Origin: JBAWAP01 sp049589355
Lineage (GTDB): Bacteria > Chloroflexota > Anaerolineae > VGOG01
DNA: 64,000 nucleotides
Assembly: GCA_049589355.1 (NCBI GenBank)
Contig: JBAWAP010000323.1
Location: 1-64,000 of the forward strand
Direction of reading: 5' to 3'
Shown piece after piece: positions 16,565 to 27,970 of this stretch. The position numbers were made by a program, and so were the translations under genes. How positions within the stretch are numbered: position 1 is the stretch's first letter; the number at the start of each line of letters is the position of its first letter. The notes under the pieces are model-generated. The model was not told the origin of the DNA and did no database searches. It was given only the letters and a program-made list of their open reading frames with translations.

Positions 16565-16800
16565 CAAGAGGATGCCACCTCTCTGACCAACTCAATTGTT
16601 TGCTCACGAGCCAGCCAGGACGCATACTTAATACACTGCCAGATATCCTCTTCCTCGAGATAGGGATACTCGTCCAGGATTTCCGCTATAGATAGGCCAG
16701 AGGCTAGCAAATCGAGCACCACATACACAGGCATCCTCATGCCTCGAATGCACGGCTGCCCGTGAAAGATCTCCGGATCAATGGTGATTCTATCTAGCAT
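16564..16800 (-). CDS. DUF433 antitoxin-like protein
   Basis: 78 residues: MLDRITIDPEIFHGQPCI, RGMRMPVYVVLDLLASGLS and EYPYLEEEDIWQCIKYASW, the DUF433 pattern with a winged or tri-helical DNA-binding fold. DUF433 proteins usually precede a DUF5615 PIN-like toxin; here only the first 40 codons of that toxin remain, joined to moaC. ATG 16800 has AAGGAGG upstream. Its stop overlaps the start of the fusion gene, so moaC is now translationally coupled to an antitoxin gene. Confidence 0.85.
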   Translation of the reverse strand: MLDRITIDPEIFHGQPCIRGMRMPVYVVLDLLASGLSIAEILDEYPYLEEEDIWQCIKYASWLAREQTIELVREVASS

Positions 16801-16825
16801 GGTCCGTGCCTCCTTTTGGGAACAA

Positions 16826-17536
16826 TCATGATCTTAGCCTCCTGTAGAGATCGAACATCTCCCGGATTGATCGGAACACCACTTTGAGGCTTGCTCCGGT
16901 TTGTTTGCCGAACTCCCTGGGGTAGTGATGGACGCCGACCTCGGCGAACCTGAACCCTTTGCGCTTCGCTTTGACCAGCAGCTCGATCTGGTAGACTTTC
17001 TCCTCGCCCTGGAGCGGCTCCACAGCCTCAATGACGGACTTCTTGATGAGCTTGAAGCCGCAGGAATAATCCTTGACGTCCAGGCCGAGCAGGAGCCGGG
17101 GGATCAGGGCCCAGCCAAAGGTGTACAGCCGGCGAACAGCGGAATCGGCCCTTTGCAGGCGGTAGCCCAGGATGAGGTCTGCGCTCTGGGTAAAGGGCAA
17201 GAACCGCTCGATGTCGGCGAAATCGAACTGACCGTCGGAGTCAATGAAGGCCACCCAAGGGTATCTGGCCGCTCTGAACCCGGTGCGCAGAGCGCCCCCG
17301 TATCCGCGGTTTATCTCGTGGTGGATGGCCCTGACACTGGGATGAGCTCTGGACAGCTCTTCTGCGACCTCCCCTGTGTGGTCCTGAGAGCCGTCGTTGA
17401 CGATGATCACCTCGTACTCGTCGGCCACGCCGGGAAGGACCTTCAGGGTTTTTTCCACGACGATGGGAGCGTTCTCCTCCTCGTTGTACGCCGGGAAAAA
17501 GACTGAGAGTTGCTCGAGTTTCTCCTTCTCTGTCAT
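16826..17536 (-). CDS. Family 2 glycosyltransferase (dolichyl-phosphate mannosyltransferase-like)
   Basis: 236 residues without a TM domain. GT-A fold motifs: VFFPAYNEEENAP, VIIVNDGSQDHT, the DXD-like FIDSDGQFD and RLQRADSAVRRLY. Resembles DPM1/GT2 enzymes that move a sugar from a nucleotide donor to a polyprenyl phosphate for envelope glycan synthesis. ATG 17536 follows AAGAGAGG. It lies between DUF433 and a leftover 5' piece of moaC, so it may have arrived as part of the same rearrangement. Acceptor and sugar cannot be told. Confidence 0.85.
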   Translation of the reverse strand: MTEKEKLEQLSVFFPAYNEEENAPIVVEKTLKVLPGVADEYEVIIVNDGSQDHTGEVAEELSRAHPSVRAIHHEINRGYGGALRTGFRAARYPWVAFIDSDGQFDFADIERFLPFTQSADLILGYRLQRADSAVRRLYTFGWALIPRLLLGLDVKDYSCGFKLIKKSVIEAVEPLQGEEKVYQIELLVKAKRKGFRFAEVGVHHYPREFGKQTGASLKVVFRSIREMFDLYRRLRS

Positions 17537-17590
17537 CTGATCCTCTCTTTGGTGCTCCGTTTTTGCTCCAGCGAGCGTTTCGGGGCGCAG

Positions 17591-17681
17591 GTGATCTCTT
17601 CCTTGGCCACCGCCACTCGCTCGGTGTCGGGCCTGTCACCCACGCCCCCCATGCGCGCACGGCCAGATTGGTCAACGTGTG
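17591..17681 (-). pseudogene. 5' fragment of a second moaC gene
   Basis: Read on the minus strand this gives SHVDQSGRARMGGVGD, RPDTERVAVAKEEIT, against SHTDESGRARMVDVGG, KPDTERVAVAKGEIT in the intact moaC. About 30 codons remain, roughly 75-80% identical at DNA level by eye; flanks on both sides are unrelated. Same orientation as the intact gene 1.1 kb away, with DUF433 and the glycosyltransferase between them. Confidence 0.8.
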
Positions 17682-17844
17682 ATCTGGTGGTGGGACGGAG
17701 TTTCGCATGATATATCTGACACCCCTTTCGACGATGGCCGGACTGCTTGACCTGTCAGTCGGCGTTTTGACCAACGTTCCCGGCATACACGCAGTCCCGA
17801 CCGAAAGGAGGGCATTGAGCGAAGCGGCTGTACGCCGCTGTGTC

Positions 17845-18092
17845 TCAGTACTGGCGAGGACGCCGAGATGCGTACGTCTCCATGAAAGTGGTTCGTGCTC
17901 TGGAAAGGGCCGCGTCGTCTTTCCACTGGCCGCGCAGCAACAGCCGACGCTCCGGGCGCGGCAAATCGTGCAGGACGTAGTAAAAGTTTATGCGCTTCCC
18001 AGGCACCTGGTACTCCTGCTGCAGGGCTTCGATCTCAGCCTGGAGCTGCGCTTCGATCCCGTCTGCAGTCCTTGGCTCAAACACCGTCTGAT
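17845..18092 (-). pseudogene. Unassigned C-terminal coding fragment fused to helicase remnant
   Basis: After a frame change the minus strand reads NQTVFEPRTADGIEAQ, LQAEIEALQQEYQVPGK, NFYYVLHDLPRPERRLL and ends ASRRPRQY. It has natural codon patterns but no start of its own, and I cannot name the family. It looks like the 3' end of a gene whose front was lost, joined to the helicase piece upstream. The 17682-17844 stretch holds nothing I can support. Confidence 0.45.
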
Positions 18093-18407
18093 TCACCCGA
18101 CAGAAAGAGCCCTTTTCAGCACCAGGCCGGCTTCGATGGTCTTGCCCAGGCCAACCTCGTCGCACAGCAGGCCACGGCCCCGGAAGCGGCGCAGTGCCGT
18201 CTGTGCCGTTTTCACCTGGTAGCCGAAAGGCACAAAGTCGAGGGTGTCCAGGCAGATTAGTTCATCGAAGCCAGCGACGAGTAACAAGCGCTCGGCCTGG
18301 AGCTGGAGTCGGTACAGGCCCGGACTCGTCAGGGTCCCGCTGACGACCGCGTCGAGGACGGCGTCGGCGCCGGGCAACAGGCGCAGGTCGTAAGTCAGTT
18401 CGGACAA
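18093..18407 (-). pseudogene. N-terminal fragment of an SNF2/RapA-like helicase
   Basis: 104 residues from an ATG at 18407 behind AGGTAATG. LICLDTLDFVPFGYQVKT, ALRRFRGRGLLCDEVG and the Walker A LGKTIEAGLVLK are typical of the start of SNF2-family helicases of the RapA/DpdE-like kind. The frame ends right after motif I at RALSVG, where a full gene would go on for 800 or more residues. A deletion joined it to the unrelated fragment downstream. Probably dead. Confidence 0.7.
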
Positions 18408-18573
18408 AGGACATTACCTCCGCAATTTGATTTTGAAAGGCAGGCTATAGTTTTTCAGGTTGGATAGTAGTCGGCAAAGTCTGATTTGGCTATCCCTAGG
18501 GCTTCAGCCTCGCTTGCTCCAAATTCTAGGCGAGGTTGGCGAATTTGTCAACTTCGCTTATCGGGGCGCCCCT

Positions 18574-18602
18574 TTGTCATAATCGGCTCTTTGTAGTATA
18601 AT
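18574..18602 (+). promoter_or_regulatory. ftsY promoter
   Basis: TTGTCA (18574-18579), 17 bp spacer, TATAAT (18597-18602). Predicted start near 18609, only about 17 bases before the GTG start, and inside the region of the GGAGGT site at 18610, so the leader is very short. Confidence 0.75.
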
Positions 18603-18625
18603 TATCGTTGGAGGTAAGCCTGGTT

Positions 18626-19537
18626 GTGTTCGGTCGTTCGGAAAAGATAAAGGACAGCTTGACGCGCACCCGCCAGTCTTTTTTCGGGCGGGTCGCTGGC
18701 CTATTTGGAGCAAACGAGGTCACCGAGGAGCTGTGGGAGGAACTGGAGGAGCTCCTGATCCAGGCCGACGTCGGAGTGAACACCACGTTTGAAGTGGTGG
18801 AAAGACTGCGAGCGCGCGTCGGTAAAGAGCGAGTGCGTGATACACAAGCCGTGGAGGGGATGCTGAAAGACGAGCTGATAGCCGTGTTGGATAGCAGGCC
18901 CCCCTTGCGCATCAATGAACCACGCTTGCTCACGGTCATCCTGGTGGTGGGAGCCAATGGCTCGGGCAAGACCACCAGCATCGCCAAACTGGCTCATTAT
19001 TACCAGGAGCAGGGCAGAAAAGTCATCCTCGGCGCGGCAGATACCTTCCGGGCGGCGGCCATTGACCAGCTTAAGATCTGGGGCCAGCGAGCTGATTGTG
19101 AGGTCATCGCTCATCAGCCGGGAGCCGATCCGGGGGCTGTGGTCTATGATGCTATCCGGGCCGCTCGATCTCGTGGGGCAGACATACTCATCGTGGACAC
19201 GGCTGGCCGCCTGCACACCAAGTACAACCTGATGCAGGAGCTCAAGAAGGTGCGAGGCGTGGCGGCCAAGCAAGTCCACGACGCGCCCCATGAGACTCTC
19301 CTGGTCCTAGATGCCACCACTGGACAGAATGCCCTCGCCCAGGCCAGGCACTTCAAGGATGACGTGGAGGTAACGGGCATTTTCCTGGCCAAGCTGGAAG
19401 GCACCGCCAAGGGGGGTGTTGTCTTCGCCATTGCTAAAGAACTGGGCCTGCCTATCCGCTTCGTGGGCACCGGCGAAGGCCTGGAGGACGTGGCTGAGTT
19501 CGATGCTATCGAGTTCGTGAATGGATTGTTTGACTAA
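18626..19537 (+). CDS. ftsY: Signal recognition particle receptor FtsY
   Basis: 303 residues from GTG 18626 behind GGAGGT; the TTG at 18608 would precede that site. The N-terminal helical bundle is short (about 1-95), without the long acidic A domain of E. coli. The NG GTPase domain carries G1 GANGSGKTT (109-117), DTFRAAAIDQLK, G3 DTAGRLHTK, G4 AKLEGTAKGG (TKLD-type, here AKLE) and a C-terminal GEGLEDVAEFDA. It docks SRP-ribosome complexes at the membrane for cotranslational insertion. Commonly near smc, as here, but on the opposite strand. Confidence 0.95.
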   Translation: MFGRSEKIKDSLTRTRQSFFGRVAGLFGANEVTEELWEELEELLIQADVGVNTTFEVVERLRARVGKERVRDTQAVEGMLKDELIAVLDSRPPLRINEPRLLTVILVVGANGSGKTTSIAKLAHYYQEQGRKVILGAADTFRAAAIDQLKIWGQRADCEVIAHQPGADPGAVVYDAIRAARSRGADILIVDTAGRLHTKYNLMQELKKVRGVAAKQVHDAPHETLLVLDATTGQNALAQARHFKDDVEVTGIFLAKLEGTAKGGVVFAIAKELGLPIRFVGTGEGLEDVAEFDAIEFVNGLFD

Positions 19538-19625
19538 CAACACATTGCCTGTCACTTATCGGCAGATTCAGTAGTTGGGCGGCGCGACTGAACAAATTGG
19601 AGTATAATAGAGCCGGAGGTGGCGA

Positions 19626-19925
19626 TTGCGCTACAGTTTCGAGTGGGACCCGGCGAAAGAGAAAACAAACGTTCGCGAGCACAAGGTGTCTTTTCGCAGA
19701 GCGGCGACCGTGTTTCGGGATTCTAATCAACTGTCCATCTACGATGAAGAGCACAGCGAGTATGAGGACCGTTGGATCACGATGGGCATTGATGATGGCG
19801 GGGTTTTGCGAGTGGTGGTGCATACATTCAAGCAGGTCGATGAGAACTTGATCGAGATCCGCATCATTTCAGCACGTAGAGCAACAAGTAGGGAGTCACG
19901 GCAATACCAGGAAAGGAATGAATGA
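19626..19925 (+). CDS. brnT: BrnT-family ribonuclease toxin
   Basis: 99 residues with TTG 19626 as start behind GGAGGT. Matches BrnT: FEWDPAKEKTNVREHKVSF near the start, FRDSNQLSIYDEEHSEYEDRW split around residue 35, and IRIISARRATSRESRQY at the end, which holds the basic and Arg residues of the RelE-like RNase fold. It cuts RNA and is held by BrnA. A TATAAT at 19603-19608 may be its -10 box, though no good -35 is seen. GTTGGGC at 19574 resembles an integron recombination core, see the attC-like site. Confidence 0.9.
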   Translation: MRYSFEWDPAKEKTNVREHKVSFRRAATVFRDSNQLSIYDEEHSEYEDRWITMGIDDGGVLRVVVHTFKQVDENLIEIRIISARRATSRESRQYQERNE

Positions 19926-20149
19926 AAGCAGAGTACGATTTTTCCAAAGGCGAACGAGGTAAATTCTATAGCCCCGACGCAGTGTTCAGCTTTCCAGTCT
20001 ACCTTGAGCCAGACGTGAGTGACTTCATGAACCAGTTAGCAGATGAAAGAGAAATCGACATTCAGGAACTGGTTAACGAATGGCTCAGGGCAAACATCAA
20101 GCTGATTCAGAGTATAAACGCGAGGGAAGCAAGCAAGACTCCATCGTAG
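19922..20149 (+). CDS. brnA: BrnA-family antitoxin
   Basis: 75 residues; ATG 19922 overlaps the brnT stop by four bases (ATGA). Reads YDFSKGERGKFYSPDAVF, then FPVYLEPDVSDFMNQLAD and IDIQELVNEWLRANIKL, a ribbon-helix-helix fold that neutralises BrnT and represses the operon. Order toxin first, antitoxin second, is normal for brnTA. Followed after 53 bases by the attC-like element. Confidence 0.85.
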   Translation: MKAEYDFSKGERGKFYSPDAVFSFPVYLEPDVSDFMNQLADEREIDIQELVNEWLRANIKLIQSINAREASKTPS

Positions 20150-20202
20150 TTTGCCACGTATTTGCTTGGTAGAAAGATGGTAATCTTGCATTTGTGGGCG
20201 CC

Positions 20203-20335
20203 GCCCAACCCGTCGCTGGAGGCGACAGCGCCTATCGACGCTGGGTTGCACCGGCGGTTCGTTTCAGGAGTTAGCGTTGTCCAGCAAGACGGCTCTGCAA
20301 ATCCGGCGCTGCGCCTCAGCTCCCATCCGTTAGGC
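20203..20335 (+). other. Integron attC-like recombination site
   Basis: R'' box GCCCAAC (RYYYAAC, 20203-20209) and R' box GTTAGGC (GTTRRRY, 20329-20335) bound 133 bp. Inside, GCTGGAGGCGACAGCGCC (20215-20232) pairs with GGCGCTGCGCCTCAGC (20305-20320) as a 16-bp stem that leaves exactly two unpaired bases (a G and an A) on one arm, the hallmark of folded attC sites. Orientation fits brnTA as the cassette upstream, and the next gene starts 22 bases after the cut point. No integrase gene is in the window. Confidence 0.65.
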
Positions 20336-20357
20336 GCCATACACAAGGATCATATGG

Positions 20358-20828
20358 ATGTTTGCTGGTTTTGATCCCGCTGGAAGCACCAATTTTGGAG
20401 TAGCCATTCTCTCGATGGCTGGCAACGTCTTAATAGATGCCCCGCTCACTTGGTCAGACTCCTCAAGCGGATGGCGTGGCCAAGACTTATTTCTGAGACG
20501 GACCTACTCACAAATAGCGAATCGAATTCTGGCAACCAACAGTTTGTATGGCTCAGTCGTCGTTCAGGGACCAGCGCTAGGTTTGCGCCTCAAGCAACAG
20601 TTTTCCCAAGCAGCAATAACTGAGACCCATCCAAAGGCGACACTCATAGCCATTGGTGCTCCGATAAGCATGATCAACCAAGCTGCGGACAATATCACAC
20701 TGCTGGCTAACTGGTTCTTCAACCTGATAGGCATTACCCCGATCCCTCTAAATAACGACAATGAACTTGATGCGCTAGTTTCAGCCTACGTAGCATGGGC
20801 TGGTTTTACAGGACAACTGAACTGGTAG
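20358..20828 (+). CDS. DUF429-like predicted RNase H-fold nuclease
   Basis: 156 residues from ATG 20358 (AAGGA upstream). FAGFDPAGSTNFGVAIL with an early Asp, then ITETHPKATLIAI and a C-terminal NELDALVSAYVAW are the three conserved spots of DUF429, thought to be an RNase H-like nuclease. Shorter than usual (about 230). It begins 22 bases after the attC-like site, as cassette genes do, but no second attC follows it. The 108 bases after it hold nothing recognisable beyond the prfB ribosome binding site. Confidence 0.6.
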   Translation: MFAGFDPAGSTNFGVAILSMAGNVLIDAPLTWSDSSSGWRGQDLFLRRTYSQIANRILATNSLYGSVVVQGPALGLRLKQQFSQAAITETHPKATLIAIGAPISMINQAADNITLLANWFFNLIGITPIPLNNDNELDALVSAYVAWAGFTGQLNW

Positions 20829-20936
20829 GATCTCGTTCAAACACATGGGGGCAATTTGATATACCCGCTTGGGCATGAGAATTGCTATTACTGGTTTCCA
20901 GGGTACACTTCAGACGAAATTGGGAGGTGAACAGTT

Positions 20937-22044
20937 ATGGAGGAACTTATGAGCGAGCTAGACGAGTTGGAACGGCGCATCGAGCAGATGAAGGAGCGTC
21001 TTTGACCTGGCCAGCAAGGAGCAGGAGATAACGCGGCTAGAGAGACGGGCGGTGGAGCCCAACTTCTGGGACCGTCCGGAGGAGGCTCAGGCCGTGATGC
21101 AGAGGCTGGCCTCGTTGCAGGAGGAGGTCGGGGTTTGGGAGGAGCTGGCGGGCCGGGTGGCTGACGTGCGAGCCCTACTCGAGCTGACCATAGCCGATGA
21201 GGACGAGGCTATGGCTCGCGACATAGCCCGCGAAGCCGAGGCCATTGAGGCCGAGCTGGACGGCTTGGAGTTTTGGCTCCTCTTTTCGGGCGAGCACGAC
21301 AGAGACGATGCCATCCTGGCCATCCACGCTGGGGCGGGTGGCACCGAGGCCCAGGATTGGGCGGAGATGCTGCTCAGGATGTACCTGCGCTGGGCCGAGG
21401 GACATGGCTACAAGACCAGCATCCTGGACAGCATGCCAGGTGAGGAAGCGGGTCTGAAGAGGGTCATCGTTGGTATTGAAGGAGAGCACGCCTATGGCTA
21501 TTTAAAGGCGGAGAAAGGCGTCCACCGCTTGGTGCGCCTTTCGCCCTTTGACGCCGCTCACCGGCGGCATACTTCCTTTGCCCTGGTGGAGGTCTGGCCC
21601 GACATCGGAGAGGAGATCGAAGTGGAAATAGACCCGGATGACCTGCGCATTGACACCTTTCGCTCTAGCGGGCCAGGCGGGCAGCACATGCAGAAGACCA
21701 GTTCAGCGGTGCGCATCACCCACTTGCCCACAGGGACCATTGTGACCTGCCAGAACGAGCGCTCGCAAGCCCAGAATCGGGAGACGGCCATGAAGGTCTT
21801 GCGAGCCCGTCTGTTCGATCTGGAGCGAGAGAAACAGGAGGCGGAACAGGTACGCCTCAAAGGCAAGCACATCGAGGCTGGCTGGGGCAACCAGATCCGT
21901 TCCTACGTTCTGCAGCCTTATAAAATGGTCAAGGATCTGCGTACTGGCTACGAAACAGGCAATGCCGAAGCTGTTCTCAATGGGGGCCTGGATGATTTCA
22001 TCGAGACCTACCTCCGGTCCATAGTGGGCGTTGGGCTTACTTGA
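20937..22044 (+). CDS. prfB: Peptide chain release factor 2 with programmed +1 frameshift
   Basis: Starts at ATG 20937 behind GGGAGGTG; an in-frame ATG at 20949 is also possible. After 22 codons the frame meets CTT TGA C (TGA 21003-21005), preceded by the internal Shine-Dalgarno AAGGAG. Skipping one T continues as DLASKEQEI to the stop at 22042, giving about 368 residues. This is the well-known RF2 autoregulatory frameshift: low RF2 slows reading of UGA and favours the shift. Stop-codon motif SPFDAAHRRHTSF and catalytic SGPGGQHMQ are present. RF2 ends translation at UGA and UAA. Confidence 0.95.
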
Positions 22045-22069
22045 CAATTTCGGCCAAAAGGCGTATAAT
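22041..22069 (+). promoter_or_regulatory. Consensus promoter overlapping the prfB stop
   Basis: TTGACA (22041-22046), 17 bp, TATAAT (22064-22069); both perfect. The prfB stop codon lies within the -35 box. Transcription would begin near 22076, ahead of a terminator-like hairpin and of the recombinase gene. Confidence 0.85.
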
Positions 22070-22075
22070 TATTGC

Positions 22076-22137
22076 GTATAAAATGACCAATGATGGTCTA
22101 AGAGCGATGGGAGTTGTGATCTCAGGCGCTCTTTTTT
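22076..22137 (+). ncRNA. Possible 60-nt small RNA or attenuated leader
   Basis: Bounded by the perfect promoter upstream and by a hairpin AAGAGCG (22100-22106) with CGCTCTT (22127-22133) and six T's (22132-22137). A small GACC/GGTC hairpin precedes it. It may simply be the prfB terminator, but the promoter between prfB and the hairpin would produce a short RNA of about 60 nt or a leader regulating the recombinase. Confidence 0.45.
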
Positions 22138-22165
22138 CGCTAAGGGATACCAGAGGTATTGGCTG

Positions 22166-23035
22166 GTGGTTGAGAACGTCGAGGAACTGTTCACCCGATT
22201 CGAAGAGCACTTAGCGCGGTTGGCTCTGGCATCAAGAACCATCGTGAACTACCTGGCCGACCTGAGAACCCTCGCTCGTTGGCACGCTGATGTCAAGGGG
22301 GCGACATCTTCCCTATTGGAGTTGACGCCCGACGACATCCGGGAATATCGCTGCCACATGCACACCAATGAGGGGTGGGCTTCTGCTACGATCAATCGGC
22401 GTCTGCAGGCTGTTCGCAAATTCTACAGTTTTGCGATGGAAACTGGTCTGACGGAGAGCAATCCCGCATCCGAGGTGAAGTTGATCTCGATATCTGGATC
22501 AAATTCACCTCGGGCGCTAGCTCCTGCGGAGGTCACTAGCCTCCTTCAGGCGGTACAAGAGGGGCGGCCCAGCTTGGTCAAGCGCGACTATGCTATCATC
22601 CAGTTGTTGCTTCAAACGGGGATCAAGCTGGGAGAGTTGACAAGACTGTGCTTATCCGATGTCCAGTTGCGGGGCGATGGAGAGGGTTTGTTGCTAGTGG
22701 GAGAAGATGATGGCCATAAGTGCCGACGGATCCCCCTCAATCCCTTTGCCTGTGCCGCCTTGCGGGACTATCTGCGGGTTCGCCCATCTTCAGATGGCGC
22801 CGGCAATCTCTTTCTGAGCCAGGGAGGGGATTGCATTTCGGTGCGCACGATCCAGCGATTGATCCGTGTCTACACCCAAGCTGCTGGACTGGAGGACGTA
22901 TCAGCTCACGTCTTGCGGCATACCTTCGCTGTGTCCACCCTGGAGGACACAGGGGATCTTTCACTCGTGGCGCGACTGTTGGGCCATCGCTCTATTGAGA
23001 CTACCGCCAAATATCTCGAAGCTTGCGATCAATAA
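22166..23035 (+). CDS. Tyrosine recombinase, XerC/D-like, with Arg-to-Lys change in box I
   Basis: 289 residues from GTG 22166 (weak site AGAGGT). N-terminal SAM-like core-binding domain (res 1-95, FEEHLARLALASRTIVNYL), then a catalytic domain with box II HVLRHTFAVSTL, LGHRSIETTAKY and the nucleophile Tyr in KYLEACDQ. In box I the usual TGxR is TGIKLGEL, so the first catalytic arginine is Lys. Size fits XerC/XerD, which resolve chromosome dimers at dif, but the Lys could make it weak or inactive. Lies between prfB and rpoC and is preceded by its own promoter and hairpin leader. Confidence 0.85.
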   Translation: MVENVEELFTRFEEHLARLALASRTIVNYLADLRTLARWHADVKGATSSLLELTPDDIREYRCHMHTNEGWASATINRRLQAVRKFYSFAMETGLTESNPASEVKLISISGSNSPRALAPAEVTSLLQAVQEGRPSLVKRDYAIIQLLLQTGIKLGELTRLCLSDVQLRGDGEGLLLVGEDDGHKCRRIPLNPFACAALRDYLRVRPSSDGAGNLFLSQGGDCISVRTIQRLIRVYTQAAGLEDVSAHVLRHTFAVSTLEDTGDLSLVARLLGHRSIETTAKYLEACDQ

Positions 23036-23062
23036 TCAATATCCAATATTCAATACCCAAAT
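23030..23062. repeat. Reiterated-word cluster, word CAATATCC/CAATATTC
   Basis: ATCAATAATCAATATCCAAT then ATTCAATACCC: a short AT-rich word repeated between the recombinase stop (23033-23035) and rpoC. The same word builds the cluster at 31681-31723. Confidence 0.6.
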
Positions 23063-23076
23063 TAGGAGGAGACATC

Positions 23077-27345
<4,269 letters not shown>

Positions 27346-27373
27346 CACAATAAGAGGCCACGTTGGAGGGGAG

Positions 27374-27410
27374 GGCGGTGATCGAGTTTAGTTCGGTCAC
27401 CGCCTTTTTT
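27374..27410 (+). terminator. rpoC terminator
   Basis: GGCGGTGA (27374-27381) pairs with TCACCGCC (27397-27404), followed directly by TTTTTT. Classic intrinsic terminator 29 bases after the rpoC stop. Confidence 0.9.
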
Positions 27411-27441
27411 CTTAGGCGACAGCATCTGACAGCGAACTCAG

Positions 27442-27485
27442 GGATTGAACGAATCCGTGCTGAAGCGCCCCAATTCGTTCAATCC
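27442..27485. repeat. Perfect 13-bp inverted repeat upstream of the cold-shock gene
   Basis: GGATTGAACGAAT (27442-27454) and ATTCGTTCAATCC (27473-27485) with an 18-base loop and no T run. It lies just before the -35 box of the next gene, so it may be an operator or a spacer hairpin. Confidence 0.6.
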
Positions 27486-27506
27486 ATAGATTCGTTGTCA
27501 TATTGT

Positions 27507-27535
27507 TTGACAAAAGCCTGGAAATGGCATATAGT
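27507..27535 (+). promoter_or_regulatory. Promoter of cold-shock/pyruvate kinase unit
   Basis: TTGACA (27507-27512), 17 bp, TATAGT (27530-27535). Start near 27542 gives a leader of about 54 bases before ATG 27596. Confidence 0.8.
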
Positions 27536-27595
27536 AGAGGCACAGCTTACCCTGCCAGGAGGTCAAATCCTGGTTTGATATGGCAAGGAGGCAAA

Positions 27596-27961
27596 ATGTA
27601 TTATTCAGACAAGATGCTCACTTGTGAGCAATGCGGAGCTCAATTTGTGTTCACCGTCACCGAACAGCGAGAAATGGCCGAGCGAGGGGCCGAGTTGTTC
27701 GAGCCCAAGTTCTGCCCTCGCTGCCGCGCTGCCGAAGAGCCTGGAGTTAAGCTCATTGGACGGGTGAAATGGTTCGACGCCATCAAAGGCTGGGGGTTCA
27801 TTACTAAGGCCAACGGTGAGGACATCTTCGTTCACCGCACCGGCATCGAGGGCTACGGTACCCTGCAAGACGGCCAGGAGGTGGAGTTCCAGATCGAACA
27901 AACCCCCAAAGGGCCCGCAGCGGTCCAGGTAGTCCCTCTGCCGACGGATGAGGAGAGTTAA
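27596..27961 (+). CDS. Zinc-ribbon/cold-shock domain protein
   Basis: 121 residues from ATG 27596 behind AAGGAGG. Residues 8-45 form a zinc ribbon with CEQCG and CPRC (LTCEQCGAQFVFT, PKFCPRCRA); residues 52-112 form a cold-shock domain with RNP1 KGWGFIT and RNP2 DIFVHR. Cold-shock domains bind single-stranded RNA or DNA; the ribbon may add a second nucleic-acid or protein contact. The start falls 55 bases after the predicted transcript start, and pyruvate kinase follows 9 bases after the stop, so the two genes share a transcript. Confidence 0.85.
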   Translation: MYYSDKMLTCEQCGAQFVFTVTEQREMAERGAELFEPKFCPRCRAAEEPGVKLIGRVKWFDAIKGWGFITKANGEDIFVHRTGIEGYGTLQDGQEVEFQIEQTPKGPAAVQVVPLPTDEES

Positions 27962-27970
27962 GAACAACAG

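Noticed and set aside
18608..18625. TTG 18608 as ftsY start
   Set aside because: The ribosome binding site GGAGGT lies after it; GTG 18626 is correctly spaced.
19574..23035. Whole 19.6-23 kb considered as a complete integron with the Xer-like gene as integrase
   Set aside because: The recombinase lacks a visible IntI-specific insertion, has Lys in box I, lies beyond prfB and shows no attI; only one attC-like site is present.
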